In this document: piece by piece, positions 1 through 9,310 of the stretch
How positions within the stretch are numbered: the stretch's first letter is position 1
Layout of the letters: each line of letters begins with the position of its first letter
DNA from: PALSA-1004 sp046715035
GTDB taxonomy: Bacteria; Pseudomonadota; Gammaproteobacteria; Burkholderiales; SG8-41
DNA length: 18,751 nucleotides
Reading direction: 5' to 3'
Assembly (NCBI GenBank): GCA_046715035.1
Contig: JBKJZR010000211.1
Span: 1 to 18,751 of the forward strand
The notes under the pieces: model-generated
Databases searched by the model: none
Told to the model about the DNA's origin: nothing
What the model saw: only the letters and a program-made list of their open reading frames with translations
Position numbers and translations under genes: made by a program

Positions 1-11
1 GGCGCACGCAT
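1..11 (-). CDS. Possible start of a minus-strand gene running off the left edge
   Basis: On the minus strand an ATG at 11..9 is preceded by a purine-rich AAAGGAAA at 26..19; its AGGA core lies 9 bases before the ATG, a good ribosome-binding-site arrangement. Only the first three codons and part of a fourth (M-R-A) fall inside the window, so nothing can be said about the product. It would lie about 106 bases downstream of the dehydrogenase gene on the same strand. The 12-117 spacer shows nothing else that I can identify. It could be a chance match. Confidence 0.25.
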
Positions 12-117
12 CGGCTGGTTTCCTTTCTGGTTGGTATCGTCGGCGCGGGCGCTGCGGGTATCGCTACGCGCGTCGAATCGAACCATTTCCGTTCGCATTG
101 GAGCGGCGCGTGGCGCT

Positions 118-1188
118 CTATACCGCCGCGGCGATCGCGTCCCCCATCGCGCTCGTTGACGCTTTCCCGCCGAGGTCCGGCGTCAATGCGCTGCGCTCGC
201 CCAGCACGCGCTTTACCGCCGCCTCCATGAGCCGCGCCGCTGCGGCCGCTTGCGGGTCCGCGTACTTGCGGCCCAGCCATTCCATCAGCATCTGGCCGGA
301 CACGATCATCGCGTAGGGGTTGGCGATGCCTTTCCCGGCGATGTCGGGCGCGGAACCGTGCGTTGCCTGTGCCATGGCGCGGTCGGGGCCCGCCGACAGG
401 CCGGGCGCCAGTCCCAGCCCGCCGACGAGCCCGGCCGCCGCATCGGACAGAATGTCGCCGAAAGTGTTGGTCGTCACGACGACGTCGAAATCCTGGGGCT
501 TCATGACCAGCCGCATCGCGAAGGTGTCGACCATTACCTCGTTAAAAGCGACTTCGGGAAATTCGGCGGCGACTTTTCTGCACTCCTCCGCGAACATGCC
601 ACAGCCGAGCTTGAACACCGTGTTCTTGTGCACGGCGGTAACTTTCCGGCGCGGGCGCGTGCGGGCGAGCTCGAAAGCAGCGCGGGCGATCTTGCTCGAC
701 GCCTGGCGCGTGATGACCCGCACCGAGATCGTCATGTCGGGTGATGGCCTGAATTCTCCTGAGCCCTCGAAGACGTTGCGGTCGGGCGGAAAGCCCTCGT
801 TGTTCTCGCGCACGATGATCAGATCGACGTCGGGATAGATGCAGGGCAGACCCGCGAACGATTTGGCAGGCCGGATGTTGGCGAACAGATCGTAGTTCTT
901 GCGCAGTATGGGATGCGGGTTAATGGCACGCGGATTGTCGCGCGGATACGCCTGGTGGCCGATCGGCCCCAGCACCCAGCCGTCGAGCGTCGCCAGTTTC
1001 TCGAGCGTGCCCGGCGGCAGCGTATGCCCCAGCTTGTCGAGCGCAGGACGGCCGATCGGCACGTCATGCCATTCGATCTCGAGCGCGGCCTTGCGCGCTG
1101 CGGCCTGCATGACTTTTACGCACTCGGGAACGACCTCGAGCCCGATGTCGTCGCCCTCCAGTATTCCCAGCTTCAGTTTGCGCTCCAT
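118..1188 (-). CDS. Isocitrate/isopropylmalate dehydrogenase family protein (NAD-type), 356 aa
   Basis: Beta-decarboxylating dehydrogenase family, which oxidises a 2-hydroxyacid with a neighbouring carboxylate to a 2-oxoacid plus CO2. Visible family features: an N-terminal EGDDIG motif (11-16); substrate-binding arginines R96, R106 and R127; lysine K188; metal aspartates D221, D245 and D249; and HGSAPDIAGKGIANP near 277-291, where the Asp-Ile pair is the form associated with NAD rather than NADP. The length matches LeuB-type enzymes. The stretch after R127 reads RENNEGFPPDRN, unlike the usual EGxY of the family, so the catalytic tyrosine appears to be absent. No leuC or leuD lies nearby, so 3-isopropylmalate is not assured as substrate; tartrate/malate-type or another hydroxyacid is possible. 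A GGAGG at 1201..1197 stands 8 bases before the ATG and supports the start. It diverges from mobA across 33 bases. Confidence 0.85.
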   Translation of the reverse strand: MERKLKLGILEGDDIGLEVVPECVKVMQAAARKAALEIEWHDVPIGRPALDKLGHTLPPGTLEKLATLDGWVLGPIGHQAYPRDNPRAINPHPILRKNYDLFANIRPAKSFAGLPCIYPDVDLIIVRENNEGFPPDRNVFEGSGEFRPSPDMTISVRVITRQASSKIARAAFELARTRPRRKVTAVHKNTVFKLGCGMFAEECRKVAAEFPEVAFNEVMVDTFAMRLVMKPQDFDVVVTTNTFGDILSDAAAGLVGGLGLAPGLSAGPDRAMAQATHGSAPDIAGKGIANPYAMIVSGQMLMEWLGRKYADPQAAAAARLMEAAVKRVLGERSALTPDLGGKASTSAMGDAIAAAV

Positions 1189-1221
1189 CGCCGCTTCCTC
1201 CCGTAAAGAACTGCGTATGAT

Positions 1222-1845
1222 ATGCCATCGTCAGCTATGGAAAAAATCACCGGAGTCATCCTTGCCGGCGGACAGGGCCGGCGCATGGGCGGCGTCGACA
1301 AGGGTCTGCGCGAGCTGCGCGGCAAGCCGCTGGTGCAGTGGGCGCTCGAGCGCTTCGCGCCGCAGGTCGACGAGGTCCTCATCAACGCCAACCAGAACCA
1401 AAGCGTCTACGCCGGTTTCGGCCACGCGGTGATCGCCGATGAGATCGGCGGTTACGCGGGGCCGCTCGCCGGGCTGCAGTGCGGCCTCGCCGCGGCGCGC
1501 TACCCGCTGGTCGCCACGGTCCCCTGCGATTCGCCGTTCCTGCCGGCAGATCTCGTCGCGCGGCTGCGCGGCGCGCTCGATTGCGCACACGCGCAGCTGG
1601 CCGTGGCCCGCACCGGCGACCAGCCTCACCCCGTGTTCTGCCTGTGCCAGCGCGACGTGCTGGCGCATCTTACCGGGTTCCTGGCCGCGGGCGGACGCAA
1701 AGTCGATGCCTGGTATGCGACGCTGCGAGTGACCGAAGTTGCGTTCGACGACCAGCCGCAGGCCTTCAGCAACATCAACACGCCCGCGGAGCTGCGCGAG
1801 TTCGAGCACGGCCCGCCCCCCGGCGGACGCGGCCGCAGCGACTGA
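1222..1845 (+). CDS. mobA: Molybdenum cofactor guanylyltransferase MobA
   Basis: Transfers GMP from GTP to molybdopterin-bound molybdenum, giving the guanine dinucleotide cofactor used by DMSO-reductase-family enzymes such as nitrate reductase and formate dehydrogenase; a cytoplasmic enzyme. The N-terminus carries the nucleotidyltransferase signature LAGGQGRRMGG followed by DKGL, closely matching the E. coli protein, and a PCDSPFLP motif near residue 100 supplies the metal-binding aspartate. At about 200 residues it is full length. Two in-frame starts are possible, ATG at 1222 and ATG at 1237 (MEKITG); neither has a clear Shine-Dalgarno sequence, so the longer form is given. It diverges from the dehydrogenase gene and converges on glk with an 8-base gap. 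No other molybdopterin genes are in the window. Confidence 0.93.
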   Translation: MPSSAMEKITGVILAGGQGRRMGGVDKGLRELRGKPLVQWALERFAPQVDEVLINANQNQSVYAGFGHAVIADEIGGYAGPLAGLQCGLAAARYPLVATVPCDSPFLPADLVARLRGALDCAHAQLAVARTGDQPHPVFCLCQRDVLAHLTGFLAAGGRKVDAWYATLRVTEVAFDDQPQAFSNINTPAELREFEHGPPPGGRGRSD

Positions 1846-1853
1846 CCCTTGCG

Positions 1854-2879
1854 TCATTCGCGTCGCTGCGAAATCCCCTGTTCGCTGCAGAGTATGCGCA
1901 ATGCGCCCTTGATTCCAACCTTGGGGTCGGTCACCACGTGCACGGGGCAGCCGCGTAAGAATTCCGCGAAGCGGCCCTTGCTCGTGAATGCCTGGACGAA
2001 GCGGCCGTCCGCAAGCGTGACGGCGATCTGCCGCGCAATGCCGCCGGCCAGGTAGACGCCGCCGCGCGCCAGCGTCGCGAGCGCCATATTGCCCGCGAAA
2101 GCCCCGTAGATTTCGACGAAGAGATCGAGAGCGCGCTCCGCCAGCGGATCGCACTTGTCAATGGCGAAACGCGAGATCGCAGCCGGCGCATCCGGGCCTC
2201 GCAGGGCAACGGCCAGCGCGGCGCAGGGAGCGTGCGTCGCGCGCTGCTGCAGGAAGCCGAAAATGCGCAGCAGTCCCGGTCCTGACACCACGCGCTCATA
2301 GGAAACGTGTCCGAAATCTGCGCGCAGATGCGCGAGCAGCGCGTCCTGCGTCGCGTTTCCCGGCGCGAAGTCGACATGTCCAGCTTCCGACGCGTGCACC
2401 ACATAGCGGCTTGCATTCCACGTCAGGATGCACACGCCCAGCCCCGTCCCCGCGCCCACCGCCAGCCGCGGCCCGCGCGGGTCCGCCGGCGCCTGCTGCA
2501 GCGTGACGACGTCGTGTTCCCCGAGCGCCGTGATGCCATGACCTATCGCCGCAAAGTCGTTGACGATCAAAACCGGCGCTACGTCGTAGCGCGCCTCGAG
2601 AACGGCGCCGTCGACGTACCAGGGCAGGTTACTCAGCTGCGCCGCATTGGCTCGTACGGGACCCGCGACCGCGAAGCACGCACCACCGATTCGGCCGCGC
2701 AAGGCATGGACCGGTTCGCGCCCGAAGAAATCATCCAGGACCGCTTCGAAGCCCGCGAACGCTGCGCTGCGGTACGCCGCGCCGTGCGCGGTGCGCACGC
2801 GGCCGTCCCGCGACTCGAAAAGCTCGAGCAGGATGTTGGTGCCGCCGATGTCGCCGGCGAGCAGGTACTCACGTTCCAT
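1854..2879 (-). CDS. glk: Glucokinase (ROK-unrelated Glk family), 341 aa
   Basis: Phosphorylates glucose to glucose-6-phosphate with ATP in the cytoplasm. The phosphate-binding motif DIGGTN lies at residues 10-15. VNDFAAIGHGI carries the catalytic aspartate, GAGTGLG is the second phosphate loop, SEAGHVDFAP is a sugar-contact region, and GGVYLAGGIA is the adenosine motif near the C-terminus. Together these match the E. coli Glk family. The frame extends to a TTG at 2891 that overlaps the mtfA stop by four bases (2888-2891), but the ATG at 2879 aligns better with the family N-terminus and is chosen; no Shine-Dalgarno sequence is obvious at either. It is the last gene of the minus-strand run and follows mtfA by 8 bases, so co-transcription is likely. 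The C-terminal tail (about the last 10 residues) is not conserved as far as I can judge. Confidence 0.93.
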   Translation of the reverse strand: MEREYLLAGDIGGTNILLELFESRDGRVRTAHGAAYRSAAFAGFEAVLDDFFGREPVHALRGRIGGACFAVAGPVRANAAQLSNLPWYVDGAVLEARYDVAPVLIVNDFAAIGHGITALGEHDVVTLQQAPADPRGPRLAVGAGTGLGVCILTWNASRYVVHASEAGHVDFAPGNATQDALLAHLRADFGHVSYERVVSGPGLLRIFGFLQQRATHAPCAALAVALRGPDAPAAISRFAIDKCDPLAERALDLFVEIYGAFAGNMALATLARGGVYLAGGIARQIAVTLADGRFVQAFTSKGRFAEFLRGCPVHVVTDPKVGIKGALRILCSEQGISQRRE

Positions 2880-2887
2880 GCCGCGAT

Positions 2888-3709
2888 TCAAACTGTGCGG
2901 TTGCGATCGCTGGAGCTTACCGGTACGTGGCCCCGCTCTGCGCCGTCCGCGCGCTGGATCGGATCCTGCCGGTAGAACAGCTGAAGCTGGTGATAGACCC
3001 CGGGGTAGAGATCGCGCACCGCGTGGGGGATCTCGAAAAACGCCTCGCTCATGACGGCGAAAAATTCCCCGGGGCTGGTCGCCGCATAGGGATCGATCGC
3101 GAGCTCCTCTCCGGCTTCCACGCGCGTGCAGAAATCCGCGTATGCGGCATTAAACGCGTCCCACCAGGCGGCGCGGCTCATGCCCTTATGCAAAGGAGGA
3201 AACCCATCTGCGTCACCGTTGAGCATGTCGAGCTTGTGCGCGAACTCGTGAATCACGACGTTGACCCCGCTGCCGTCGTCCGCGGGGGCGACGTCAGCCC
3301 ATGACAGGATAAGCGGCCCCTGCAGCCACGCTTCGCCGGCGAGCGGCTCATGTGCCGTGTGAACCACGCCAGCCTCGTCGGTGTATTCGCCGGCGGGAAC
3401 GAATTCGTCCGGGTAGACGATGACCTCGACCCACCCCCGGTAGTAATCGATGTCCAGGTTGAGGACCAGCAGGCAGGCCTGCGCCGCGATCGTCAGCTGC
3501 ATCCGCTCATCGAGCTCGAGTCCCCCCGCGCCGTGGATCGATTTGACGTGCAGAAAAAGCACCACGCATGCACGCAACCGCTCGCATTCGGACGCAGTCA
3601 GGCCGCGCAGGAACGGCAGGCTGGCGACGACGCTGTGCCACAGCCCCGCATCGAGTCGAGCACGGGTGACGATGCGCTCGCGCCGCCACTTCCTGAAGCG
3701 GTCGAACAT
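2888..3709 (-). CDS. mtfA: MtfA-type zinc-dependent peptidase
   Basis: Member of the MtfA/YeeI family. In E. coli MtfA binds and inactivates the glucose repressor Mlc (DgsA), so raising ptsG expression, and it is a Zn-dependent aminopeptidase. The zinc motif HEFAH is at residues 154-158 within VVIHEFAHKLDMLNGD, and E222 in EFFAVMSEAFFEIP fits the third ligand. The 273-residue length is close to the E. coli protein. The last 20 or so residues are hydrophilic and probably variable. It sits 10 bases after the lipoprotein gene and directly before glk. The Mlc link is family knowledge; no Mlc-like regulator or PTS gene is in this window, so the partner here is unknown. The ATG start is the only reasonable one, although no strong ribosome-binding site precedes it. 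Confidence 0.92.
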   Translation of the reverse strand: MFDRFRKWRRERIVTRARLDAGLWHSVVASLPFLRGLTASECERLRACVVLFLHVKSIHGAGGLELDERMQLTIAAQACLLVLNLDIDYYRGWVEVIVYPDEFVPAGEYTDEAGVVHTAHEPLAGEAWLQGPLILSWADVAPADDGSGVNVVIHEFAHKLDMLNGDADGFPPLHKGMSRAAWWDAFNAAYADFCTRVEAGEELAIDPYAATSPGEFFAVMSEAFFEIPHAVRDLYPGVYHQLQLFYRQDPIQRADGAERGHVPVSSSDRNRTV

Positions 3710-3719
3710 GCGCGGCCCG

Positions 3720-4130
3720 CTAGCGCCTGAGGCGGCGGGCGGTCAGTTCTTCCTCGATCTCGCCATAGAGCAGACTGGGCCAATCGGGCGGAAAGCTGAC
3801 CGTGCCCAACACCGGCCGCGCGACGATTTCGACACTGGTGGTGCGGTCCTTGAGGCGCGCCACGAAGATCGCGATGCGCTCGCCCAGACTCCCGAGTGAG
3901 GCCCCGTTTGAAAGCAGGAGGACGCCGCCGTCGCGATCCGAGCTCACGACCTCCAGCTTCCTCTTCGCCGCCGCCTGTTGCGCCGCTGCAAATACTTCGT
4001 CGTAAGGCTGCTTGAAGATGCGCTTGACGCCTCTGCCGCGGGCATCCCTGACGTCTTCGATCGTCGCGCAGCCGGCGAGCATCGCTCCCACTGCGACGCC
4101 CACGTGCAGCAGAAATGCGCGGCGCCTCAT
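3720..4130 (-). CDS. Putative lipoprotein of unknown function, 136 aa
   Basis: The N-terminus MRRRAFLLHVGVAVGAMLAGC is a lipoprotein signal peptide: positive charges, a hydrophobic stretch, and an LAGC lipobox with the lipidated cysteine at residue 21. The residue after Cys is Ala, with Thr next, so no inner-membrane retention aspartate is seen and outer-membrane sorting is plausible. The mature part (about 115 residues) contains a segment resembling small periplasmic domains (KQPYDEVFAAAQQAAAKRKLEV), seen in proteins that handle a conserved DUF3568-like fold; that resemblance is weak and I do not assign a function. Its start overlaps the rmuC stop by four bases (ATGA), so it is likely translationally coupled to rmuC, and mtfA begins 10 bases after its stop. 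Confidence 0.8.
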   Translation of the reverse strand: MRRRAFLLHVGVAVGAMLAGCATIEDVRDARGRGVKRIFKQPYDEVFAAAQQAAAKRKLEVVSSDRDGGVLLLSNGASLGSLGERIAIFVARLKDRTTSVEIVARPVLGTVSFPPDWPSLLYGEIEEELTARRLRR

Positions 4131-5395
4131 AGGGAGCCTTTATCCTTGCCGGTGTCCACCGCGCGCAACTGCGGCTGCGCGGGGGCCTCGAGTTCGACGC
4201 GCTCGATGCGCGCGAAGCGCTCGCTGATCTTGCGGCTGCTCACGTGAACCTCGTCGACATCGTGCTTGGCCTGTTCGATATGGCGCGCGAGATTGTCCAT
4301 CCGCGACTGGAAGCGGCCGAAGTCCGCCCCCAGCCTGGCCAGCTCATCCTGAATGATGTTCACCTGCTTGCGCGTCTCCACGTCCTTGAGCACCGCGCGC
4401 GCCGTATTGAGCACCGCCATCAATGTCGTCGGCGAGACGATCCACACCCGCTTCGCATTGGCGTAGACGACGACCTCGGCATGGTAGGCATGGATTTCGG
4501 CAAACACCGCTTCCGCGGGAACGAACATGACCGCGCCGTCGCACGTCTCGGCTGCGATGATGTACTTCCTCGAGATATCGTCGACGTGCCGGCGCACGTC
4601 CGTGCGAAACTGCCGTTGGGCCTGCGCGCGCTCGACGTCGTTGGTGTCGGCCGCGAGCATCCGGTGGTAGTTCTCCAGGGGAAACTTGGAATCCACGGCG
4701 ATCATGCCGGTGGGCTCGGGCAGCCGCAACACGCAATCGACGCGCGCGCCGGTCGAGAACGTGTATTGCATCTCGAAGGCGGCGGGCGGCAGCACGTTGC
4801 GCACCAGCGCCTCGAGCTGAACCTCGCCGAACGCACCGCGCGAGCGCTTGTCGCCCAGCAGCTCCTGCAGGCTGACGACGCTGCCGGTCAGCGATTCGAT
4901 CTTCTTCTGCGCCTCGTCGATGGTAGCGAGCCGCGTCATGACGTTGGTAAAAGTCTCGTTGGTCTTCCTGAACCCCTCATCCAAGCGCTCGCCTACCCTG
5001 CCGCTGATCTGCTCGAGACGCTCGTCGATCCTGCGGGTGAGCGCCTGGGTGGTCTCGGTAAGCTTCTCGAGCATGGCTTCCCGGTTGCGCCCGAGGGTTT
5101 CCGACAGGGCAAGCCGCAGCGCATGCAGCGTGTCGCGGGTTTGTTTCAACTCGTCGCCGGTCGCGGTGCGCAGCCGTTCGGAATTATCTGCCAGCGCCGC
5201 GGTCACGCGGTCGCCTTGCTTGGCGAGTCCGTCATGCAGGTCGACCAGCATGGCGCGGTGCCGCGCGTCGAGCTGCTCCGTCTGGCGCGCCGCCAACTCC
5301 TGCAGCGCCCGCGTCTGCACCGACAGTTTTACGCCCACTGCGATCAGCGCCGCCACCAGCACGAGCGCGAGAACGGCGTATAACACTTCAGGCAT
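4127..5395 (-). CDS. rmuC: RmuC-family DNA recombination protein, 422 aa
   Basis: RmuC proteins limit inversion at short inverted repeats in E. coli and are predicted nuclease-fold proteins. Residues 4-23 form one N-terminal membrane segment, residues 28-180 are largely helical and charged with a likely coiled coil, and the RmuC core runs from about 175 to 385. The core contains GAFGEVQLEALV, YTFSTGARVDCVLRL and AVDSKFPLENYHRM; D220, D235 and K237 are candidates for the D...DxK active-site pattern. The C-terminus is again helical. The reading frame stays open to 5506, but the ATG at 5395 is chosen because the membrane segment begins directly after it and the upstream part is arginine- and serine-rich without family character. 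It starts 34 bases after the ybbP stop and its own stop overlaps the lipoprotein start. Confidence 0.92.
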   Translation of the reverse strand: MPEVLYAVLALVLVAALIAVGVKLSVQTRALQELAARQTEQLDARHRAMLVDLHDGLAKQGDRVTAALADNSERLRTATGDELKQTRDTLHALRLALSETLGRNREAMLEKLTETTQALTRRIDERLEQISGRVGERLDEGFRKTNETFTNVMTRLATIDEAQKKIESLTGSVVSLQELLGDKRSRGAFGEVQLEALVRNVLPPAAFEMQYTFSTGARVDCVLRLPEPTGMIAVDSKFPLENYHRMLAADTNDVERAQAQRQFRTDVRRHVDDISRKYIIAAETCDGAVMFVPAEAVFAEIHAYHAEVVVYANAKRVWIVSPTTLMAVLNTARAVLKDVETRKQVNIIQDELARLGADFGRFQSRMDNLARHIEQAKHDVDEVHVSSRKISERFARIERVELEAPAQPQLRAVDTGKDKGSL

Positions 5396-5429
5396 ATCGT
5401 CTCCGGCGGACGCGGCGAGTATAACCCAG

Positions 5430-7924
5430 CTACGCCGCGCGGCGCAGCGAGTGCAGGGGCGGTGTCGCGATGATCCGGTGTGTGCCGAGGAGGCCTGCCA
5501 GCGCAATTCCCAACGCGCCGCCGCCCATGCCGATCAGCCATATCCAGCCATTGCCGAAGTACTGGACGTTCAGAACTTTTAGCGCCAGGACGTAACCGAG
5601 CGCGCTCGCGCAACCGGCGGCAAGCAATCCGGCCAGCCCGCCAATGAGGGCAAATTCCGCGAACTGGGTGGCAGCGATCTGGCGCCGGCTCGCCCCCAGT
5701 GTGCGCATCACCGCCGCTTCGTACGCGCGCTCGTCGCTGGTGCTGACGATCGCCGCATACAGTACAGCCACCCCCGCGGCGAGCGTGAACAGGAAGACGA
5801 ACTGCACCGCGCTTGAAACCTGCTCGATCAGTTTCTGCACCTGGGCCATCACCTGCGCCACGTCGATCATCACCACATTGGGAAATTCGCGCACCAGCTC
5901 GTTGAGCGTCGCCGCCTGTCCCGGCGGAACATAGAAGCTGGTAATGTGCGATCGGGGATGTCCGTCGAGCAACGCCGGCGGCGCCAGCACGAAGAAATTC
6001 ACCTTGAACGAATCCCAGTCGACTTTGCGCAAGCTGGTGATGGCCGCGGTCAAGGACGTGCCGGCGATATCGTAGGTGAGGCGATCCCCCAGTCTCAGCC
6101 CCAGCGTCGCCGCGATGCCATCTTCGACCGACAGCTGTTCAATCGGCTCACCCGTTTGCCACCAGCGCCCCGCCGACAACTGATTACCGAAGGGCGGTTC
6201 GGGCGATGAAGACAGGTTGAACTCGCGATCGATAAGCCGCCGCGCGCGCTCGTCCGCGTAGTCTGCCGCAGTAACGGTTTGGCCGTTGACGGCGACGAGC
6301 CTGCCGCGGACCATCGGGTAGATCGCGGGCGCTGCCATCCCCCGCCGCGCAAAAAACGCACTCAGCGGCTGCACCTGTTCCGGCTGAATATTGATGAGGA
6401 ACCGGTTCGGCGTATCAGGCCGCAGCGTAGCCTTCCAGCTGGTGAGCAGATCGCCGCGTATCAGCGTCAGCGTCAGCAGCGCCATCATGCCGATGCCAAG
6501 CGCGACGACCTGCACGATGCTTGCCAGGGTATGCCGCCGCAGATTGGCGACGCCGTACCGCCAGCCGACACCTCCGGGAGAGCGCAATCTCGACGCGAGG
6601 TGCAGCAGCGCGAGCACGATCAGCGCCGACAACGCGGCGGCGCCCAAAAACCCGCCGAGGACGTAGAGTCCGAGCCGCAGATCGTGCGCCTTCCAGAGTA
6701 CCATCGCACAGATCCACGCGAGGCCGAGGACGTAACCCATTGCCCCAATGCCGCGGGGCATACCAAGATCGCGCCGCAGTACGCGCAGTGTCGATACCTG
6801 CGCCAGGCTGCTCAACGGCGGCAGCGCGAATCCAAACAACAGCAGCACGCCGGCCGCCATGCCCTGCGCAGCGGGCAGGAGCCCGGGCGCAGGCAGCGCG
6901 ACTGCCACCAGCGAGCCGAGCCAGCCGGCGAGCGCCGCCTGCGCGATGTAGCCGATCGCACAGCCGATCGCGCTCGCGGTGACCGCGAGGAACAGGAAAT
7001 GCATGGCGTACAGGCGCACGATCATCCACTGGCGCGCACCGAGACAGCGCATGACGGCGCAGCCATCGAGGTGACGCGCCAAAAAGCGGCGCGCCGCCAG
7101 CGCGATCGCCACGGCCGCCAGCACCACGCTGACCAGCGCTGCGAGCGTGAGAAAACGCTCTGCGCGCTCGAGCGCGGCGCGGATCTCGGGGCGCGCTTCG
7201 CGGATGCCCTCGAGGCTCTGCCCGGGGCCGATGCGCCGCTGCGCCCATTCCCGGTAAGCGTCGACCTCTGAGAGATCGCCCGCTACGTAAACGCGGTAGC
7301 GCACGCGGCTGCCCGCGCGCACCAAGCCCGTCGCAGCGAGATCGGCGTCGTTCATGATGACGCGCGGGAGGCTGTTGAGAAAGCCGATAACAGTGTCGGG
7401 TTCGTGGGTGACTACTGCAGCGACGCGCGCCTGCAGGTTACCTACGCCCAGCGTGGCGCCGACCACGAGGCCCAGGCGTGTCAGGACGCGGTCATCGACC
7501 CACACCGTGCCCGGCGCGGGCAGCGTGCGGGTCGCGCGCTCGGCGCCGCCGATACCGTCGGCAATGCGCAGCTCGCCACGCAGGGGATAACCATCCGCCA
7601 CCGCCTTGATGTCGACCAGCAGATTGTCGCCGTCCCTGACCACCATGCTCGGAAAGCGCACACCCCGCGTGAGCGCCAGATTGCGGCTTGCGGCGGCTTG
7701 CGCAAACTCCGCTGCGATCGGCCGGTCGGATACGACCGTGAGATCCGCGCCGAGCAGCTGGTTCGACTGGCGTTGCAGCGCGAGCTGCACCCGGTCGGTG
7801 AAGAAACTTACGGTCGTGAGGCTGGCCACCGCGATGACGATCGCCGCGGCGAGCAGCCTGAGCTCGCCCGCCCTGGCGTCGCGCCGCAACAGCCGCAGTG
7901 CCAGCGTGATTTCCTGCAGCAGCG

Positions 7925-7928
<4 letters not shown>
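5430..7928 (-). CDS. ybbP: YbbP-like ABC transporter permease (FtsX/MacB family), 832 aa
   Basis: Large permease partner of the YbbA ATPase. It has an N-terminal membrane segment at about 24-45, a long periplasmic MacB-like domain, a group of membrane segments from about 255 to 480 (including FLTLAALVSVVLAAVAIALA and a glycine-rich helix near IGCAIGYIAQA), a second periplasmic domain at roughly 500-690, and three C-terminal membrane segments in an FtsX domain (VQFVFLFTLAAGVAVLYAA onward). This duplicated layout and the length of about 800 residues match E. coli YbbP. The start overlaps the ybbA stop by four bases (TCAT on the plus strand at 7925-7928), so the two are coupled. The substrate of this transporter type is not established; the conserved link to the lysophospholipase TesA suggests a lipid or hydrophobic ligand, which is inference. 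Confidence 0.9.
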
Positions 7929-8615
<687 letters not shown>

Positions 8616-8617
<2 letters not shown>

Positions 8618-9260
8618 GCTGCGGGTTTTCCTTCTTATTATGCTGTGCAACGCTGCGGCTGCTCACGCTGCTGCCGTAGTCATGGTGTTCGGCGACAGCC
8701 TCTCAGCCGGCTATGGGCTGGCGCAGGGCGCGGGATGGGTCGATCTGCTGCAGCAGCGGATCACGCGCGAAAACTACGCTTATAAAGTCGTCAACACCAG
8801 CATCAGCGGCGAGACCACGCTCGGCGGGCGCAATCGCATCGCGACGGCGCTCGCGCGTCATCAGCCTGAAGTCGTCGTGCTTGCGCTCGGGGCCAACGAC
8901 GGCCTGCGCGGAGCGCGCGTGGATACTGTCCGCGCGAATCTCATCGCCATCATCGGGGAAGCTCGCCGGCACGGCGCAAAAACCCTGCTCGTCGGCATGC
9001 AATTGCCTCCGAACTACGGCACCGACTACGTAGAAAAGTTCCGCGGTGTCTTCGCCGACGTGGCGGCGTCGCAACGCGTGCCGCTGGTGCCGTTCCTGCT
9101 CGAAGGTTTCGCGGCCGATGCCGCGGCATTCCAGGCCGACGGCGTGCACCCGAACCGGTCGGTTCAACCGCGTATCCTCGATACCGTGTGGACGCATCTG
9201 CGTCCGCTGCTCCGGCGGCGCACCACCGCCGCCGCGCCGGAGTCGATAGCGCGTCGATGA
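8616..9260 (+). CDS. tesA: Arylesterase / lysophospholipase L1, TesA-like, exported
   Basis: GDSL/SGNH hydrolase. E. coli TesA is a periplasmic thioesterase I, protease I and lysophospholipase L1. Counting from the ATG at 8616, residues 1-19 (MLRVFLLIMLCNAAAAHAA) form a signal peptide with a likely cleavage after an A-H-A or H-A-A motif. Block I GDSLS carries the nucleophile S28, block III GAND at 92-95 carries N94, and block V DGVHPN carries D175 and H178, so the catalytic set is complete. The 214 residues are a normal length. It converges on selD with a 50-base gap. The substrate here could be acyl-thioesters, lysophospholipids or aryl esters; sequence alone does not decide. Confidence 0.93.
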
Positions 9261-9268
9261 GTCGTCCA

Positions 9269-9292
9269 CGCACTCGCCGCGAGGCGCGTGCG
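9269..9292. terminator. Hairpin with GCGA tetraloop between convergent tesA and selD
   Basis: The arms CGCAC-T-CGCC (9269-9278) and GGCG-C-GTGCG (9283-9292) pair over nine positions with one T/C mismatch and close a GCGA loop (9279-9282), a GNRA-type tetraloop. It sits in the 50-base spacer between the two stop codons, where a shared terminator would be expected. No run of T follows on either strand, so a classical intrinsic terminator is not shown; it may instead block 3' exonucleases. Confidence 0.4.
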
Positions 9293-9310
9293 ACTCTGGG
9301 AGCGCCGCGG

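Noticed and set aside
1231..2154. 307-residue minus-strand open frame over mobA and the glk 3' end
   Set aside because: Arginine-rich shadow frame without motifs, in conflict with two clear genes.
4244..5383. 379-residue plus-strand open frame over rmuC
   Set aside because: It is a shadow of rmuC: composition is rich in His, Arg and Gln as expected from antisense reading and no family features are seen.
6279..7271. 330-residue plus-strand open frame over ybbP
   Set aside because: Low-complexity Arg/Gln/His-rich translation typical of antisense in GC-rich DNA; ybbP has the membrane pattern of its family.
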